64,000 nt of DNA from Mikania micrantha (GCA_009363875.1 CM018690.1:36647445-36711444), one strand, 5' to 3'; numbered from the stretch's first letter, positions 31,716 to 43,906 are shown. Notes: generated by a model from the sequence alone, not told the origin. Program-made: numbers and translations.

Positions 31716-32959
31716 TGTCACACCCCCAAATTTCAACTAACGGAATCATACCGTTTGGGATGTGACAAACCAGGATCTCAGATCATTAGACATAACGAAG
31801 ACCTCTATATGATTTTCAAAACATACTTTGGTCTAAAACTGTAATATCAAATTTCTAACGTTGCGGAAGCGTTTTTAAAACAAAAACAAACATAACGGTT
31901 TGAAAACTATAAATTACAAAACAAAGTCTCAAGTGTTCAAATCCAGAAAACAGAAATATAAAATATGTATGCGACTCGATCTCCTAGTCCATGCTTGCTT
32001 GATCTTGTACCTTAACGTCCTGAGAAAACATGTAAATCAAGTCAACACAAAGGTTGGCGCATACACAGGTTTAAGTATTCACAAATGTATGAAACAACTG
32101 TTTGAAATGAAATGTTTGCAGATAACATAATCACACATGCATAGTCATGATAGCTAGTCATTTGTACTATTTACATAAGCGGTCGACACCGAAGCTGACT
32201 GTTTGAATGTTGGTTGCCTTTCCACTATTGTCTAGCACAAACAATAGTAATGTGAATTGGCTAGTCAAACACTTGCGTAGATCCCATCTACCAAGTGAGG
32301 TTTGTCAAACCTAATAGATCTATTTCCAACTACCACGATTTGCACTACGGCAAACTAAACGATTCGATATGTAAGGACTTGTAATGCTATGTTCGCACTT
32401 AATGTAAACAGTTAACTCATGCAAGTGATATGTAATTAAAAGCTTTGTTGCACATGTTTTCTCCCCCAAAACAGTTAAATAAGAAAGGGGCCATGTACGC
32501 ACCTTTGATTGTGAGTAGAATGATCAAACACACGTGCAATCGCGTAAATAATCCTCTACAAAGAATCTTTGTTTAAACAATAACGTTGTGTTATTCGGGA
32601 TGTCGTTTTGTGTTTGTACTCACATACGTGTCAACACACGTATGTTAGATTGTTAAAATCGTGCATACGTAAGTACGCGTGACTTTAAAATCGTTTAAAT
32701 AAAATCATATAACCATTTATGATTTTATTTAAATAAACGTAATTATACGCGATTACGTTTTCGGGTTAAAATATAATTTTTATTATTTCAGGACGTTCGT
32801 GTTCTCATTACGGTTCCAACGTAATTGAAACGGATTAAATCGGAGTTAGTAGGAAAGAGTTATGAGTTAAAAACCAAAAATGGTTTTTAATTTCCAAAAA
32901 CGGTCAGAGGCAGGGTTCGAACCCCTGACCTCTTGGACCAAACATACACCAACTACCAG
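31716..32959 (-). repeat. Truncated 5' LTR of the Tekay-like element
   Basis: Matches 18197-19439 and then stops abruptly, lacking about 1.35 kb of U3. Primer-binding site TTGGTATCAGAGAC on the minus strand at 31700-31713. Confidence 0.92.
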
Positions 32960-33460
32960 CAATTACATATCTCATATAAGCAGACAAAAGCTCTGCTCTA
33001 GCAGAAGTTTAGCAATTACATGTCTCTTATATAGATAATAGCTTAGCCTCGTCATGGTTTAGTTTTCATGTATCTCAATACATAGGTACAAGCCCTGCTC
33101 TAGCAGAAGTTTGGCAATTACGTAGCCTATGATTAGATACATGCATAGTATTACGCGCGCAATCATAGTTTCAAGCATATAGATTCAAGCATCCACGTAT
33201 AGTTTCATCATGAATTCCATAGCATAAGCATCAAGTCTCAAGTTTAAGTATAAAGTTTCTAGCATAAGCATCAAGTATCAAGTTTAAGCATTTAGTTTCT
33301 CGTATAAGCATCCAACATATAGTTTCAAGCTTCTAGTTTGTAGTATAGTATCAAGTTTATAGCTTCTCAAAGTATACTAGTTTCCAAGCATAAGCATCAA
33401 TATAAGCATCATGTTTAAGTTTAAAAGCATTAAATAACATCTCAATAATTTATTAAAATG
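32960..33460. repeat. Degenerate tandem repeats in long LTR copy 1
   Basis: Repeats of GCTCTAGCAGAAGTTTAGCA with AATTACAT, and of AGCATCAAGT(C/A)TCAAGTTTA. The latter matches inverted repeats at 49687-49795 in copy 2. Confidence 0.7.
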
Positions 33461-34280
33461 TTTAACATGCTTCTCAGTCCCGAAGTAAAACAAATAAGTT
33501 TGAAAAGGGACAAATGAACTCACCTTGTGTCCGTAGTGGTTGACTAAGTAGAATAAGAATACACTCGCTCTTTGTTTGTACTTGTTGTAAGGTTCACAAT
33601 CCTGTATTGATTTCATATAGTTTATAACTTATAAGTATTCATTGTGTGCGTGTACGTGTTAGCCCTAAAGTTGGCTAACACTTGTGAGTCTTGTTCATTA
33701 TCCGGCCCGAAGTTCAATGCCTTATGTAACTAGGCATTGAATCTCTTTTATTGTTTACAAAATTCCTACTCCGTCTTCCATTTACATTTGTACCTTTCAA
33801 TGAAGTTTTAAGTGTTGACATAGTTTGTCTAGAATTTCTTGTTATCACCCTTATGATATCCGACTTGCTAATCCGTACATGCATTTACTCTTGACTCTTA
33901 AATGTTTGATCGTGTGTTTGTTATCATTGTAAATACATTGGCCGGATAATATGTTAGGTCCCATGGTTCATGCGGGTCTAATGTAGTGATATGGGCCACC
34001 ATTGGGTCCAATTGTATAACTATTTGGGCTGAACAAAATAGGCTTGTGCAGATGGTTTTATGTTGGGTCAAATATCATTCGACTGCAAGAAAATTAATTG
34101 GGCCAAGAGAGTTTGGGCCGATTCAATAGGTTATGACCGAATTAATCTATGGGCTGAAAAAGGATTGGGCCGAACAAGTTTGGACCATGTTAAACCATTT
34201 GAGCTACATGGATCGAATTGGGCCACACACATGATCATAGTTTAGCCGATTGGGCTCGTTGCATTTAGGCCGATGGATCA

Positions 34281-34770
34281 GCGAACCTATCAACACATGG
34301 TTCGGCTATGGTTGATGTTCTTGGGTTCGCAGGCGAGGGCGAGACATCAAAGGTTCGGATCCTATAGCCAAGGTTCGGTCAAGGTGGCAGATGCAGGTTC
34401 GCTCTAGTATCATAGGTTCGGTAATCCTTGTAGGTTCGCCCAAGTTGGCAGGGGTTCGGCACCCCCTTAAGGTTCGTCTATGGTTCGCGTATGATAACCA
34501 GGTTCCTCCCTGTGGTTCCGACTTCAAGGGTTCGTGGTTCAAGTGAGTAGGGTTCGGCCTTGACATCCTTGATCGACATGGAGGTTCGCCGGTTGAAGGT
34601 TCAGTGGGTAATGTGGCTTAGTTCTATAGTATGGCATAGGTTCGTGTACCTGCATGGGTTCGGCCAAGAAACATGTGGGTTCGGCCAAAGGCCTAAGGTT
34701 CGTTCCTGTCACCATGTGTAGCCAGGGTTCGTCTGATGAGGACCCCGACCAGCCCCAAACCCACGAACCT
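34281..34770 (-). repeat. GGTTCG array in long LTR copy 1
   Basis: About 18 GGTTCG hexamers spaced irregularly, plus one or two CGAACC. The same array is found inverted in copy 2 (45460-45956). On the LTR sense strand it reads CGAACC and lies downstream of the TATA-like sequence, so it is probably transcribed. Confidence 0.88.
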
Positions 34771-35158
34771 GTGCACCATCCTCGCTCCCGATCTGTTATA
34801 TCGTGGTCCCTATGGTGGTGTCGTGCGCAACTGAGGTTCTAACCGAGGTAGGGCTCGAAGGGATAACCTAGAACCGGTTTCATGTGGGTGGTTCGAACAA
34901 CAAGCATAAAACCCTATTTTCAACCACTTTGTGGCTTATTACCTCAAATATGATCGGTTAACTCCCCAAAACAGCTGTACTTCTGAGTAAAGGGAGTCGA
35001 GATCTTCGTTTAGACACCGAGTTTGTTTGATTTCATCCACAAATGAAGAAATTATGGAGCTTGGAAGTTGGATCTTGCTAGAGAGAGAGATGAACGGGAT
35101 TGTGAGTTAGAGAAAGAGAGAGGGTTTGTCATAAATGATAAAAATAGCCTCTTTCAAG

Positions 35159-35168
35159 GCTTATATAC
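35159..35168 (-). promoter_or_regulatory. TATA box of long LTR copy 1
   Basis: TATATAAGCC context on the minus strand. The equivalent site in copy 2 is GTATATAAA at 45067-45075. Position about 720 bp from the LTR's sense-strand start. Confidence 0.55.
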
Positions 35169-35890
35169 TCCGTGGGTATTTGGGTTCGTTTCAGTCGCTC
35201 GGTTCGTATTTTCGTCGCGTTTCGGATGGTATTTATTCCCAGTAATTATTTTAAATATCATTTTAATAGTTTATTTATTGAATTAAATATTTTTACGCGT
35301 TTCGTTAATTTGTTCGCGAATTAATAAAATAGTTTGGTTTAATTTTATCTACGATGAGTTTCAAAATTGTAAAACAGGATATGTTATATTTCCTTAAATT
35401 TAATATCGTTCGTATCGTTTCCGTTTTCGTTTCGTTTCGTCAAAACGCGTCACCATCGCGCGTATTCGTTCGAATCGTCATTCGAACGAACACGACGATG
35501 GTTTGGCTTTCTGATTCTTGTTCTCTACTTTTCAGTCATTATTTCAGAACGTTAAACTTTCAGAATCATTCGTACAGATCGTCACCTATACGAATAACTC
35601 GTCGGTTTAGCATTCCATAACAACAACCGTTATAGTTTCGTTCTGTTTAACCTCACATACGTTTATACACAATAACCTCAAGTCAAGTATCTGTGTTTCA
35701 ACACTGTGTTGTCTAATATGTTTCTGACTGTTAAACCCTAAGGTTTTAAATCAGATTTCAGACAATCGTATAATAGTCTCGTGTTAAGCATAATGTATTA
35801 ATAGCATAAACATAGTTTCACGTAATGTGTACCTGAGTTACTGTTGTGATCACTGTTCCGGCACGCGTCCGGCACTGATGTTACATATAC

Positions 35891-36340
35891 CGGGATATTA
35901 CGGAGGATCCATAGTTATAACCCTTGATAATGAAATTGTCAGCCACTCATGCGTGAACTGGTCCCATTATCTTGGATTATAGCAGGATATACGTGCGCTA
36001 GTGGCGAGGGTATGAACCCTTAGTCTTCAAAGGTCTCTTGAGTTTTGATTTCGGGTCAAAACTTTGTATCTAGACATAAAGTCAGTTTGGGGTCTTCATC
36101 AAGTTTTGATTTCAGGTCAAAACTTGGGCTAAGACATTTAGCCTCGTATCTTCTCCAGTTATACCTGCAAAAACATAAAATATTTTTGCAAAGGTAGGAA
36201 TTAGGGATCCCTAAGCCTCTCCAATGCTTAAGTTAGTGTCGAGATACATTAAGAATATATATATCAGGATATGACAGTAAGGATATACAGGAATATTGAA
36301 ATATAATTATGTAAATTTAGAGTAAAGATTTCAGTGAAAG
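35891..36340 (-). other. Tat 3' untranslated region, right of the insertion
   Basis: Second copy of the 85-bp-type unit (35903-35975), then a direct repeat of GTTTTGATTTC(A/G)GGTCAAAACTT (about 36040 and 36100). Joins to 17629 when the insertion is removed. Confidence 0.7.
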
Positions 36341-37321
36341 TCATATAAAGTATGTTTTTAAATGAATGGCATTCCATGCCCTTGGAAGAGGTTCACCATC
36401 CATAGTGATTAATCTATATGCCCCCTTTCCGGCTTCGGAATCAATTTTATAAGGTCCTTCCCATTTTAGGGCAAGCTTTCCATCCGTTGGATTAGTGGTA
36501 TTCTGGAATGTTTTTCTCAAAACTAGGTCTCCTATTTGGAATCTTCTGATCCTTATATTCTTATTGTAGGATTTAGCTACCTTTTGCTGATAGGCAGCCA
36601 TTCTAATCTTCGCAATATCCCTAGATTCGTCAATAGTGTCTATATCCTGAGATAATACTTCGTTATTAGTTTCTATAGTTTGTAAACTTGTTCTTGCAGT
36701 AGGGATAATCATCTCAGTTGGGAGTACAGCTTCTGAACCAAATACTAATGAGAATGGGGTTTGACCAGTCGCATTTTTTGTAGTAGTTCTATCCGCCCAT
36801 AGGACAAATGGAAGTTCTTCGGCCCATTTTCCTTTCTTAGATCCCAACTTCTTTTTGAGATTGTTTATGATTATCTTATTGCTTGATTCTGCTTGACCGT
36901 TAGCTTGAGGATGTACTGGTGTGGAAGCAATCATTTTTATCCCCCATGCTTCACAAAAGTTGGTAGTTCTTTTGCCAATGAATTGAGATCCATTATCGCA
37001 GGTAATCTCAGCAGGTATCCCGAATCTGGTCAGGATATTCCTTTTTATGAAGGATATTACTTCCTTTTCTCTAACCTGTACAAAGGCTTCAGCTTCAATC
37101 CATTTTGAAAAGTAATCAGTCATGGCAAGCATGAATACTTTTCCTCCTGGTGCTTTTGGTAGTTTTCCCACTATATCCATCCCCCATTTCATGAATGGTC
37201 ATGATGAGACTATTGGATATAGAGGTTCAGCCGGTTGGTGAAGGATATTGCTGTGTCTTTGACAAGTATCACATCTCTGGGAATAGGACATTGCATCTTT
37301 CCTCATAGTCGGCCAAAAATA
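36341..37321 (-). pseudogene. Tat integrase
   Basis: The ORF 36341-37192 opens at MKWGMDIVGKLP and has DYFSKWIEAEAF, CDNGSQFIG and QANGQAESSNK (DDE core), then the C-terminal domain to the stop. Upstream, the zinc-finger part (CDTCQRHS) is still readable but carries TGA stops at 37199-37201 and 37322-37324, both at conserved non-stop positions. Confidence 0.9.
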
Positions 37322-38833
37322 TCATGTTCTAAGGATTTTTGAAAGCAATGTTCTGCCCCCAGTGTGATTTCCACAATCTTCTTCGTGGATATCCTTCATT
37401 ACTTCTAAGGTTTCTGGTTTTTCCAAACATTTTAAGTATGGACCGGCTACTGATTTTCTATATAGGATATCCTGAATAATTATGTATCTAGATATCCTGG
37501 TTTTAAAGGCTCTATGGTTTGTTTCTCCGTCGGGTATTTTTCCTGTTTGGGGATATTCTTTAATAGGTGTGGTCCATGATATCTCATGTGTATCAACATT
37601 TAGCGGTTTAAGGATATGATTCGAATTTTCTATATCTATAGCTGGATTCAGGATATGTAGGATAGGGATATTGACATCATCACAAATTTTCAGAGATGAT
37701 GCTAGGTTTGCTAATGCATCTGCTTCATCATTTTCTTCTCTGGGGACTTGTGTGATATCAAAAGTATAGAAATATCCCACTATATCCTTGACTACCTCTA
37801 AGTATTTTGCCAATTTATCTCCTTTAACCATATATGAACCATTAAACTGGTTAGCTATTAGTAAGGAACCAACAAATATGTCCTGTCTTATGTTTATATC
37901 TCTAGCTAATTGGAGTCCTGCTATCAAGGCTTCATATTCGGCTTCTTTATTAGTTGCTTGGAACTCACAACTGATTGATTGGGGTATTATGTCCCCCTGT
38001 GGCGATTTTAGTATTATCCCTAAACATGTCCCTCTTACATTCGAGGCTCCGTCAGTGTGTAGAGTCCATTCACCAGTATTTTCATCCATAAGTTTAACTT
38101 CCAAATCTACTTCTGGTTGAATATCATTAATAAAATCAGCCACAAAGCCTACTACTGCTTGAGACTTGATTGCTATTCTTGGTTCATAGACTAGATCATA
38201 AGTGCTAATTTTTCCAGACCATTTGGCCATCCTTCCTGATAATTCGGGTTTTCTTAACACCGACTTAATTGGGTAATTTGTTTTAATGTGTATTCTATGT
38301 GTCTCAAAGTAGTGCCTAAGTTTTGTTGGTGCCATAATAAAAGCTAAGATTAGCTTTTCTAGGTGGGAATACCTAGTTTCGGCATCTAACAAGCTCTTAC
38401 TTACATAGTATACTGGATGTTGTGATCCTTGATAGTCTTTAACTAGCACTGCACTTACAGTAGTTCGGGATACTGCTAAGTATAGTGATAGTGGTTCACC
38501 ATCCTCTGGTTTCATGAGTAATGGTGCTGAGGATAAGTATTCCTTTAAATCATGTAGTGATTTCTCATGCTCTTCATCCCATTGAAACTTCTTATTCTTT
38601 TTAAGGATATCATAGAATCCTTTGAATCTCTTAGAAGATCTTGAGATGAATCTATTAAGAGCGGCTATTCTTCCCGTCAATCTTTGTACTTCTTTTACAT
38701 TTGTTGGGGATTTGAGGTTCAGGATAGCTTGGATCTGTTCTGGGCTGGCCTCTATTCCTCTTTTAGTGACCATATATCCCAAGAATTTTTCTGATCTTAC
38801 TCCAAAATGACACTTAGAAGGGTTAAGTTTCAT
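37322..38833 (-). pseudogene. Tat RT thumb and two RNase H domains
   Basis: 503 residues from MKLNPSKCHFGV. The RT-linked RNase H is degenerate (LYLAVSRTTVSAVLV, HPVYYVSKSLL). A second RNase H is well preserved: LHTDGASNVRGTCLG and NKEAEYEALIAGLQLA, with DEADALANLAS. A double RNase H of this kind is the diagnostic feature of the Tat clade. Ends in the integrase zinc finger (HEEDCGNHTGGRTLL). Confidence 0.92.
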
Positions 38834-38839
38834 ATTGTA

Positions 38840-39622
38840 TCAATCCAGGATATCGAACGATTCCTTGAGATCCCAAAGATGATCCTTGGTAGGCTTAGAT
38901 TTGACAACCATATCATCGATATACACCTCCATTGTGTCCCCCAGCTTATCCTTAAACATCATATTGACAAGCCTCTGATAAGTAGCTCCTGCGTTCTTCA
39001 AGCCGAATGACAGTGCTGTATAGCAGTATATCCCTGTTGGCGTCATAAAAGCGGTATCTTCTTGGTCTGAAGGCTCCATTTGGATTTGCTGGAATCCCGC
39101 CGATGCATCCATGAAGGTTAACATTTCATGGTCTGTCGTAGCATCTACCATTGAATCTATGTGTGGTAATGGAAAGGGGTCTTTAGGACAAGCTTTGTTT
39201 AGATCTGTGTAATCTACACAAACTCTCCATTTTCCATTCTTCTTTTGAACCACAACTACATTAGCCAGCCATCTTGGAAATTTTACTTCCCTAATCATCT
39301 TGGCTTTAAGGATTTTCTCCACTTCTTCTTGGATGATTATATTCCTTTCGGGAGCAAATTTTCTCCTTTTTTGGTGGATAGGCTTGTAGCTTCTATCTAT
39401 TCCTAGCTTATGTGTGATTACATCTGAGGATATCCCTGTCATATCCTCATGTTTCCAAGCAAAGGTAGAAATCCTTGATTTCAGAAAAGAAATCAGTTTC
39501 TCCTCAATATCCTTGGGAATATCAGTTCCCATAAGAACTTTAGTCTCAAGATCCTCGAGATTAAGTAATATTTCTTTTACTTCTTTTTCTCAAGATTCCT
39601 GATTATTCCCAAGGTTGTTCTT
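38840..39622 (-). pseudogene. Tat reverse transcriptase (palm and fingers)
   Basis: Contains VVVVQKKNGKWRVCVDYTDL, FMDASAGFQQI, LSFGLKNAGATYQ and the catalytic VYIDDMVVKS. A TGA at 38840-38842 separates it from the thumb. Upstream, TGA and TAG codons near 39590 and 39629 separate it from protease. Tat RT acts in reverse transcription inside virus-like particles. Confidence 0.92.
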
Positions 39623-39628
39623 TGATTG

Positions 39629-40829
39629 CTATGTTGAGCTTGATTTCTTCGTCGCCTTCATTGATGATGAGTAGCACTCCTTAGCTTCTTGTTGGTCGCT
39701 ATCGATCCTTACAACTCCCCATGGTGTAGGTAGTTTGACGCACTGGTGATATGTTGAAGGTACTGCCTTCATATCGTGTATCCAAGGTATTCCTAATATG
39801 ATATTATAACAAGACAAAGAATCTATGATACAAAAGCGTTGTTTAGAGTTTACCCCCTCGATATATACTGGTAATTTAATTTCGCTGAATGGTAGCTTTT
39901 GCTTCTCCGCTAAATCCAACTAGTACCAAAGACTTGGTGGTTATTTCAGATTCAGGGATATTCATTCTCTTGAGTGTCTCTAACTTGATGATGTTTACTG
40001 AACTTCCTCCATCAATGAGTATCCTGTGCACATAATGGTTGGCAACATATAGAGTGATTACTAACCCATCATGATGAGGATCTATAATATTCTCCCGATC
40101 TTGTTCCTCGAAGGATATAACAGTATCCTTAGTTATCGTCGAAGTCTTTGTGGGTCTTTCTCTATTCTCCATCTTAGCCTCTTTAGCATGTCTTCTGGCT
40201 GTAGAATAAGAAGTACCACATATGTCAGATCCACCAGAGATAAAGTTTATTACCTTGGCATCCTTTGGCGGTGATGCAGCTCTTTTTGGGAATCCATCAG
40301 GATCCTGCCTCCTTACCTTCTTTTTACCGAGAAGTTCCTTGAAATGGCCTTTGCTAAGTAAGTAGCTTATTTCTTTTCTCAAGGCGATGCAATCTTCGGT
40401 TATATGTCCAAAATCTTCATGGAATGCACACCATTTGGATTTATCTTTTGTAGCATACTTCTTATCCTTAGGAGGCCATCTAGCCTTTTCACCTAAATCC
40501 TGCATAGCACACATTAGTTCAGGGATATCTACGGAAAAACAGTATTCAGATATCCTGGGATAATCTTCATCATCCTCATCATCGTCTATAGAGTTGACTT
40601 TGTGGTTGTCAGACTTATAGTATGGCTTGGATTTGAATGACTTATTGGTGGGTGAATCGAACTTCCTTTTGCCTTGGTCACTGGGAGGAGTTGTGGTAAT
40701 CCTCTTCTGGATCTCTTTATCATCTTCCAACCTTATGAATCTCAATGCTCGATTTCGTACCTCATCCATATTCCTGCAAGGATTCATAACTAAGTCATCA
40801 TAAAAATGTGAGTTTTTCTGTAATCCCAC
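39629..40829 (-). pseudogene. Tat Gag C-terminus and protease
   Basis: Gag knuckle CAFHEDFGHITEDC, then the protease active site as ILIDGGSSVNII (DGGS instead of DTG/DSG, usual for Tat), continuing in another frame as LPVYIEGVNSKQRF and NIILGIPWIH. The frames shift by one base near 39885. A single-base deletion near 40830 separates this from the gag core. Confidence 0.9.
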
Positions 40830-41914
40830 TTGAAGGCTTGGACTGCAATAGTGATATCAAGATTAGGGATATCTAAGGATTCTCTGCCAAACTTGTTGAC
40901 ATAGCTCCTTAGAGTTTCGTCTGACCCTTGTGTTATCCTGTAAAGATCACTAGTCAGTCTTTCAAATGTCCTGCTACAAGAAAATTGATTATTAAATAAG
41001 TTAATCAAATGAGCAAAAGAAGTAATCGAGTAAGGAGGAACGTTGAGTAGCCATTTTAAGGCTGCTCCTGTCAATGTTGAGTCGAATCCCTTGCATAAGC
41101 AAGCCTCTTTCAGATGTGGGGGAATAGGGTTTGTCTCCATTCTTTCCCTATATTGGGCCACGTGCTCTTCAGGATCCGTGGTCCCATCATACAACTTCAT
41201 GGTGGGAGTTTGGAATCTCTTTGGGATTTCGGCATCACATATTGGCGGAGCGAATCTGGATATCCTGTGAGTGATTGCTGCTACTTCCGGGATAGGCTTG
41301 ACTATTCCTGGTACGTTGGAGATCATATCCCGAAGTTTATGGATCTCCTTGGCCACTTGAGGAGATAATCCTGATTCCTACGAAGGACCAAGGTTAGTAG
41401 TTTCAAATGGAGAATAATTATAAGTGTTACCGGTATATGGCGTAGGAAGTGATGTTCTAGGGATAAGGATATTATCCCGAGATATCCCCATATCTTGGGA
41501 TCCTGAAGAAGTTTCGATACTGGTCTGCATAGGGATAAAGTCTCCAGAGTGGTTTCCGGTCATCCCTGATGTTCCAAAATCAAGGATCCTTGGAACTATT
41601 GGAGTGGTGGCTTCCGGTTGTTTGTTCTTTTCAGCCTTCAAGTTCTTCATTTCCCTGAGAAGTCTTTGATTCATTCGCTTTTGATCCATCATTTGTTGTT
41701 GTACCTGTTGAAACATACTCAAAATATCGTTATTAGAGATAAGTATGGGAGTAGAAGTGGTCATCTTTGTTGATAGAGTACTATCAGCAACAAATGTGGT
41801 CTTTTTTCCAACATTGTCGTTCTTCTTGGTGAAAACAGGAATCTGCGAGGATACATTAGTAGTAGTAGCAGAAATAGTAGGCAATGAAGAAGTGGATATC
41901 GGTTGTGAAGCCAT
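40790..41914 (-). pseudogene. Tat Gag, N-terminal and core parts
   Basis: Starts MASQPISTSSLPTISATTTN, just inside the primer-binding site. A coiled-coil-like QQVQQQMMDQKRMNQRLL follows. An in-frame TAG at 41378-41380 breaks it. The core (TMKLYDGTTDPEEHVAQY, LTGAALKWLLNVPPYSI, FGRESLDIPNLD) matches the plant retrotransposon Gag family. Confidence 0.9.
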
Positions 41915-41979
41915 TTTTCGATATATTCCTCTTAAAAACGCCTTTAAATAAGGTTTTAATTATAAAAAACGCAAGTTTA

Positions 41980-41999
41980 CCCCACGGTGGGCGCCAAAT
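41980..41999 (-). other. Primer-binding site of the Tat element
   Basis: TTTGGCGCCCACCGTGGGG on the minus strand, directly after the 5' LTR. The TGGCGCC core is common to plant Ty3 elements. Confidence 0.85.
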
Positions 42000-42709
42000 T
42001 GTTTCAGGTAAAAATCAACAAGCTTAATTTTTAACACAACCGAATTAGAAAAGTGGGGTATTGTGTTTAATAAGCAAATATGTTGAGTATACTGAATATA
42101 TGTTCAGGATATCCCCAAATATCCCTGGGGATATATGGATATATCGAACAGAAAAATAGCAATACACACGAGATTTGTACGAGGAAAAGCCCTTAATCCC
42201 TTAGGATTGCCGGCATAAAAACCTCGGGAGGTGACAAATGTCACTCTGCCTAGTTTTATTTATAATCAAAGTGAATAAATACAAACAAAGAGCGCAATAT
42301 GATCGATTCTATGATGCTAAATCAGATTTAGTGAGTGTTGTATGTTCTACAAATGACCAGTGTCCTATATCGATCAATCATCTTGATATTTATACAAAGA
42401 ATCTAAAAAAGGATGTTTGACAACATTCATACGGTAGTTCCGAATATTCCGGCACTTTCCAATCGTGGACGACTCTTTCAAAATCACCCGCATAGATCTC
42501 TCTTGGATTCCTTCTTTAAATTCAGTGGATTGACGCGTACTTCCATGATTCTAGGGCCAGCCACATGACAACCTGTCGATTCCTGAAATCTCGCAATAGG
42601 TGTTAAACAACAGAGATAATTGTTAGTAATATATATCCTCAAAATATCCCTGATCCCGAAATATTCCGGATTCTGAAATATCCCGAGTGGGAATATTTTG
42701 CGCCTAACA
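42000..42709 (-). repeat. 5' LTR of the Tat element
   Basis: 710 bp, aligned over its length with 14034-14745. It carries repeated GGATAT words and an invertedly placed GGGATATAT/ATATCCCC pair. Confidence 0.95.
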
Positions 42710-42719
42710 GTAAACATGT

Positions 42720-43594
42720 CAAAACAAAAAATGAACTTACACATTCAAGTCACATGCAAATTTCTCTCATTTTTGTAAACGCTCCTAACTTTTTTGTATG
42801 TTAATATTTTCTTAAAAATTACACCATAAAATAAAGCGTTTTTTATCTTTCTAAAGGGTATAATAGTAATATATTCTTTAAAAATAAATATAATGACTTA
42901 AACTGAGTATCACGAACTGTTCGTTTTATTGTGTTTTTCGAATATTATTTAACCATGGATTTTATGTTGTTTTTTTTTGTGACGCATCTTTACTTTTTAT
43001 TGTGTTCATGTTTTATGGTGTCTTAGGTTATTTATGATTTTAACATTTTATGATGCTTATGATGTTCAGACATTAATGAACTAAATCAAAACATTTTATG
43101 ATGTTTTTATTTTTTGTAACAAATCTGTATATTTTATATTGTTTTTCGAATTATTTTATGGTGTTAACATTTTTGTGGTGTTTATGATATCCATGTGTTA
43201 ATGAAAATAAAACGAGACATTTTATGTTGTTTTTAAACACTAAAAAACCATAAACACTTAAAGTTTGCACATGTTATTTTTAAACTTAGCTTTATGGTGT
43301 TTACGTTTTATGATGTTTTTTTAACCCAGCTTTATGATGTTTATGTTTTCTGGTGTTTTTTTCGAGATATTATATTATGTTTATGGTGTTAATGTTGTTT
43401 GGATATTAATGAGATTAAAATTGGACATTTTACGATGTTTTTTGTGTTCAGGGTTATGAGCATCAGAAAACACCATAAAATGCAAAATTCTTATACACCA
43501 ATTCAAGTCGGTTTTTTATATAGCAATATTATACTCCTTAAAAAGATTAAAAATTTTGGATTTTATGGTTTAGTTTTTTTTAAAAAAATAATCT
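42720..43594. mobile_element. Long-inverted-repeat (foldback) family, copy 2
   Basis: The left edge resembles copy 1 (TAACTTTTTTGTATGTTAATA; TTTTTTATCTTTCTAAAGGG). The interior is a run of TTTTATGGTGTTT / TTTATGATGTTT variants. Ends not resolved. Confidence 0.5.
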
Positions 43595-43872
43595 ATGAAA
43601 AGGTTATAAAAGTTTAAAAAAATAAGGGGAAGTTGTTATAAACTCAACACTTGATACAATACTTATTATACCCTTCCAACCACTTAAATCTTCCTGTAAT
43701 TCTCTCCAATGACATGGCACACTTACAACCATTTATCTCAAAAATCAATGGCTCAAATTTCTTTCTACACTTTTTATAGTTTTTCTCCTATTTAGCCTAA
43801 CCCTATACTATATATATATACACACACACAATATCTTATACACATATTTATATAAATTTACATATTATGTAT

Positions 43873-43906
<34 letters not shown>

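Larger units (their letters stand above)
18197..32959 (-). mobile_element. Ty3 chromovirus, Tekay/Del-like, interrupted and 5'-LTR-truncated
   Basis: Left LTR 18197-20787 (2,591 bp) and right LTR 31716-32959 (1,244 bp, truncated). The polypurine tract lies at 20788-20803 and the primer-binding site at 31700-31713. The order on the minus strand is an acidic ORF, gag with zinc knuckles, protease, RT, RNase H, integrase and a C-terminal chromodomain-like segment, all typical of Tekay/Del. A copia element sits in RT at 23762-28669. The expected 5-bp duplication (CCACC at 18192-18196) is missing on the right because the 5' LTR is truncated. Confidence 0.92.
17635..35885 (-). mobile_element. Long solo LTR (TGTCACACCCCGAGCC family), copy 1, interrupted
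   Basis: Begins TGTCACACCCCGAGCC and ends GGCACTGATGTTACA, flanked by a perfect 5-bp duplication TATAC (17630-17634 and 35886-35890). The element's own sequence is 17635-18196 plus 32960-35885 (about 3.5 kb); the rest is the nested Tekay-like element. It has LTR-type TG...CA ends but no gag, pol, PBS or internal direct repeat, so a solo LTR of a large-LTR family is the simplest reading. A second copy lies inverted at 44287-51484. Its sense strand is minus (TATA-like sequence at 35159-35168). Confidence 0.8.
14034..42709 (-). mobile_element. Ty3 Tat-lineage LTR retrotransposon (host of the nested tower)
   Basis: Matching LTRs at 14034-14745 and 42000-42709, with a perfect 5-bp duplication GTAAA at 14029-14033 and 42710-42714. 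The primer-binding site adjoins the right LTR and a purine tract adjoins the left LTR, so transcription runs on the minus strand. Subtracting the insertion at 17635-35885 and its 5-bp duplication leaves roughly 10.4 kb. Tat assignment rests on a second RNase H domain (after the RT-linked one), a DGGSS protease, the CX3HX4HX4C gag knuckle and an antisense ORF beside the 3' LTR. The gag and pol regions carry several stops and frameshifts, so this copy is dead. Confidence 0.93.
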
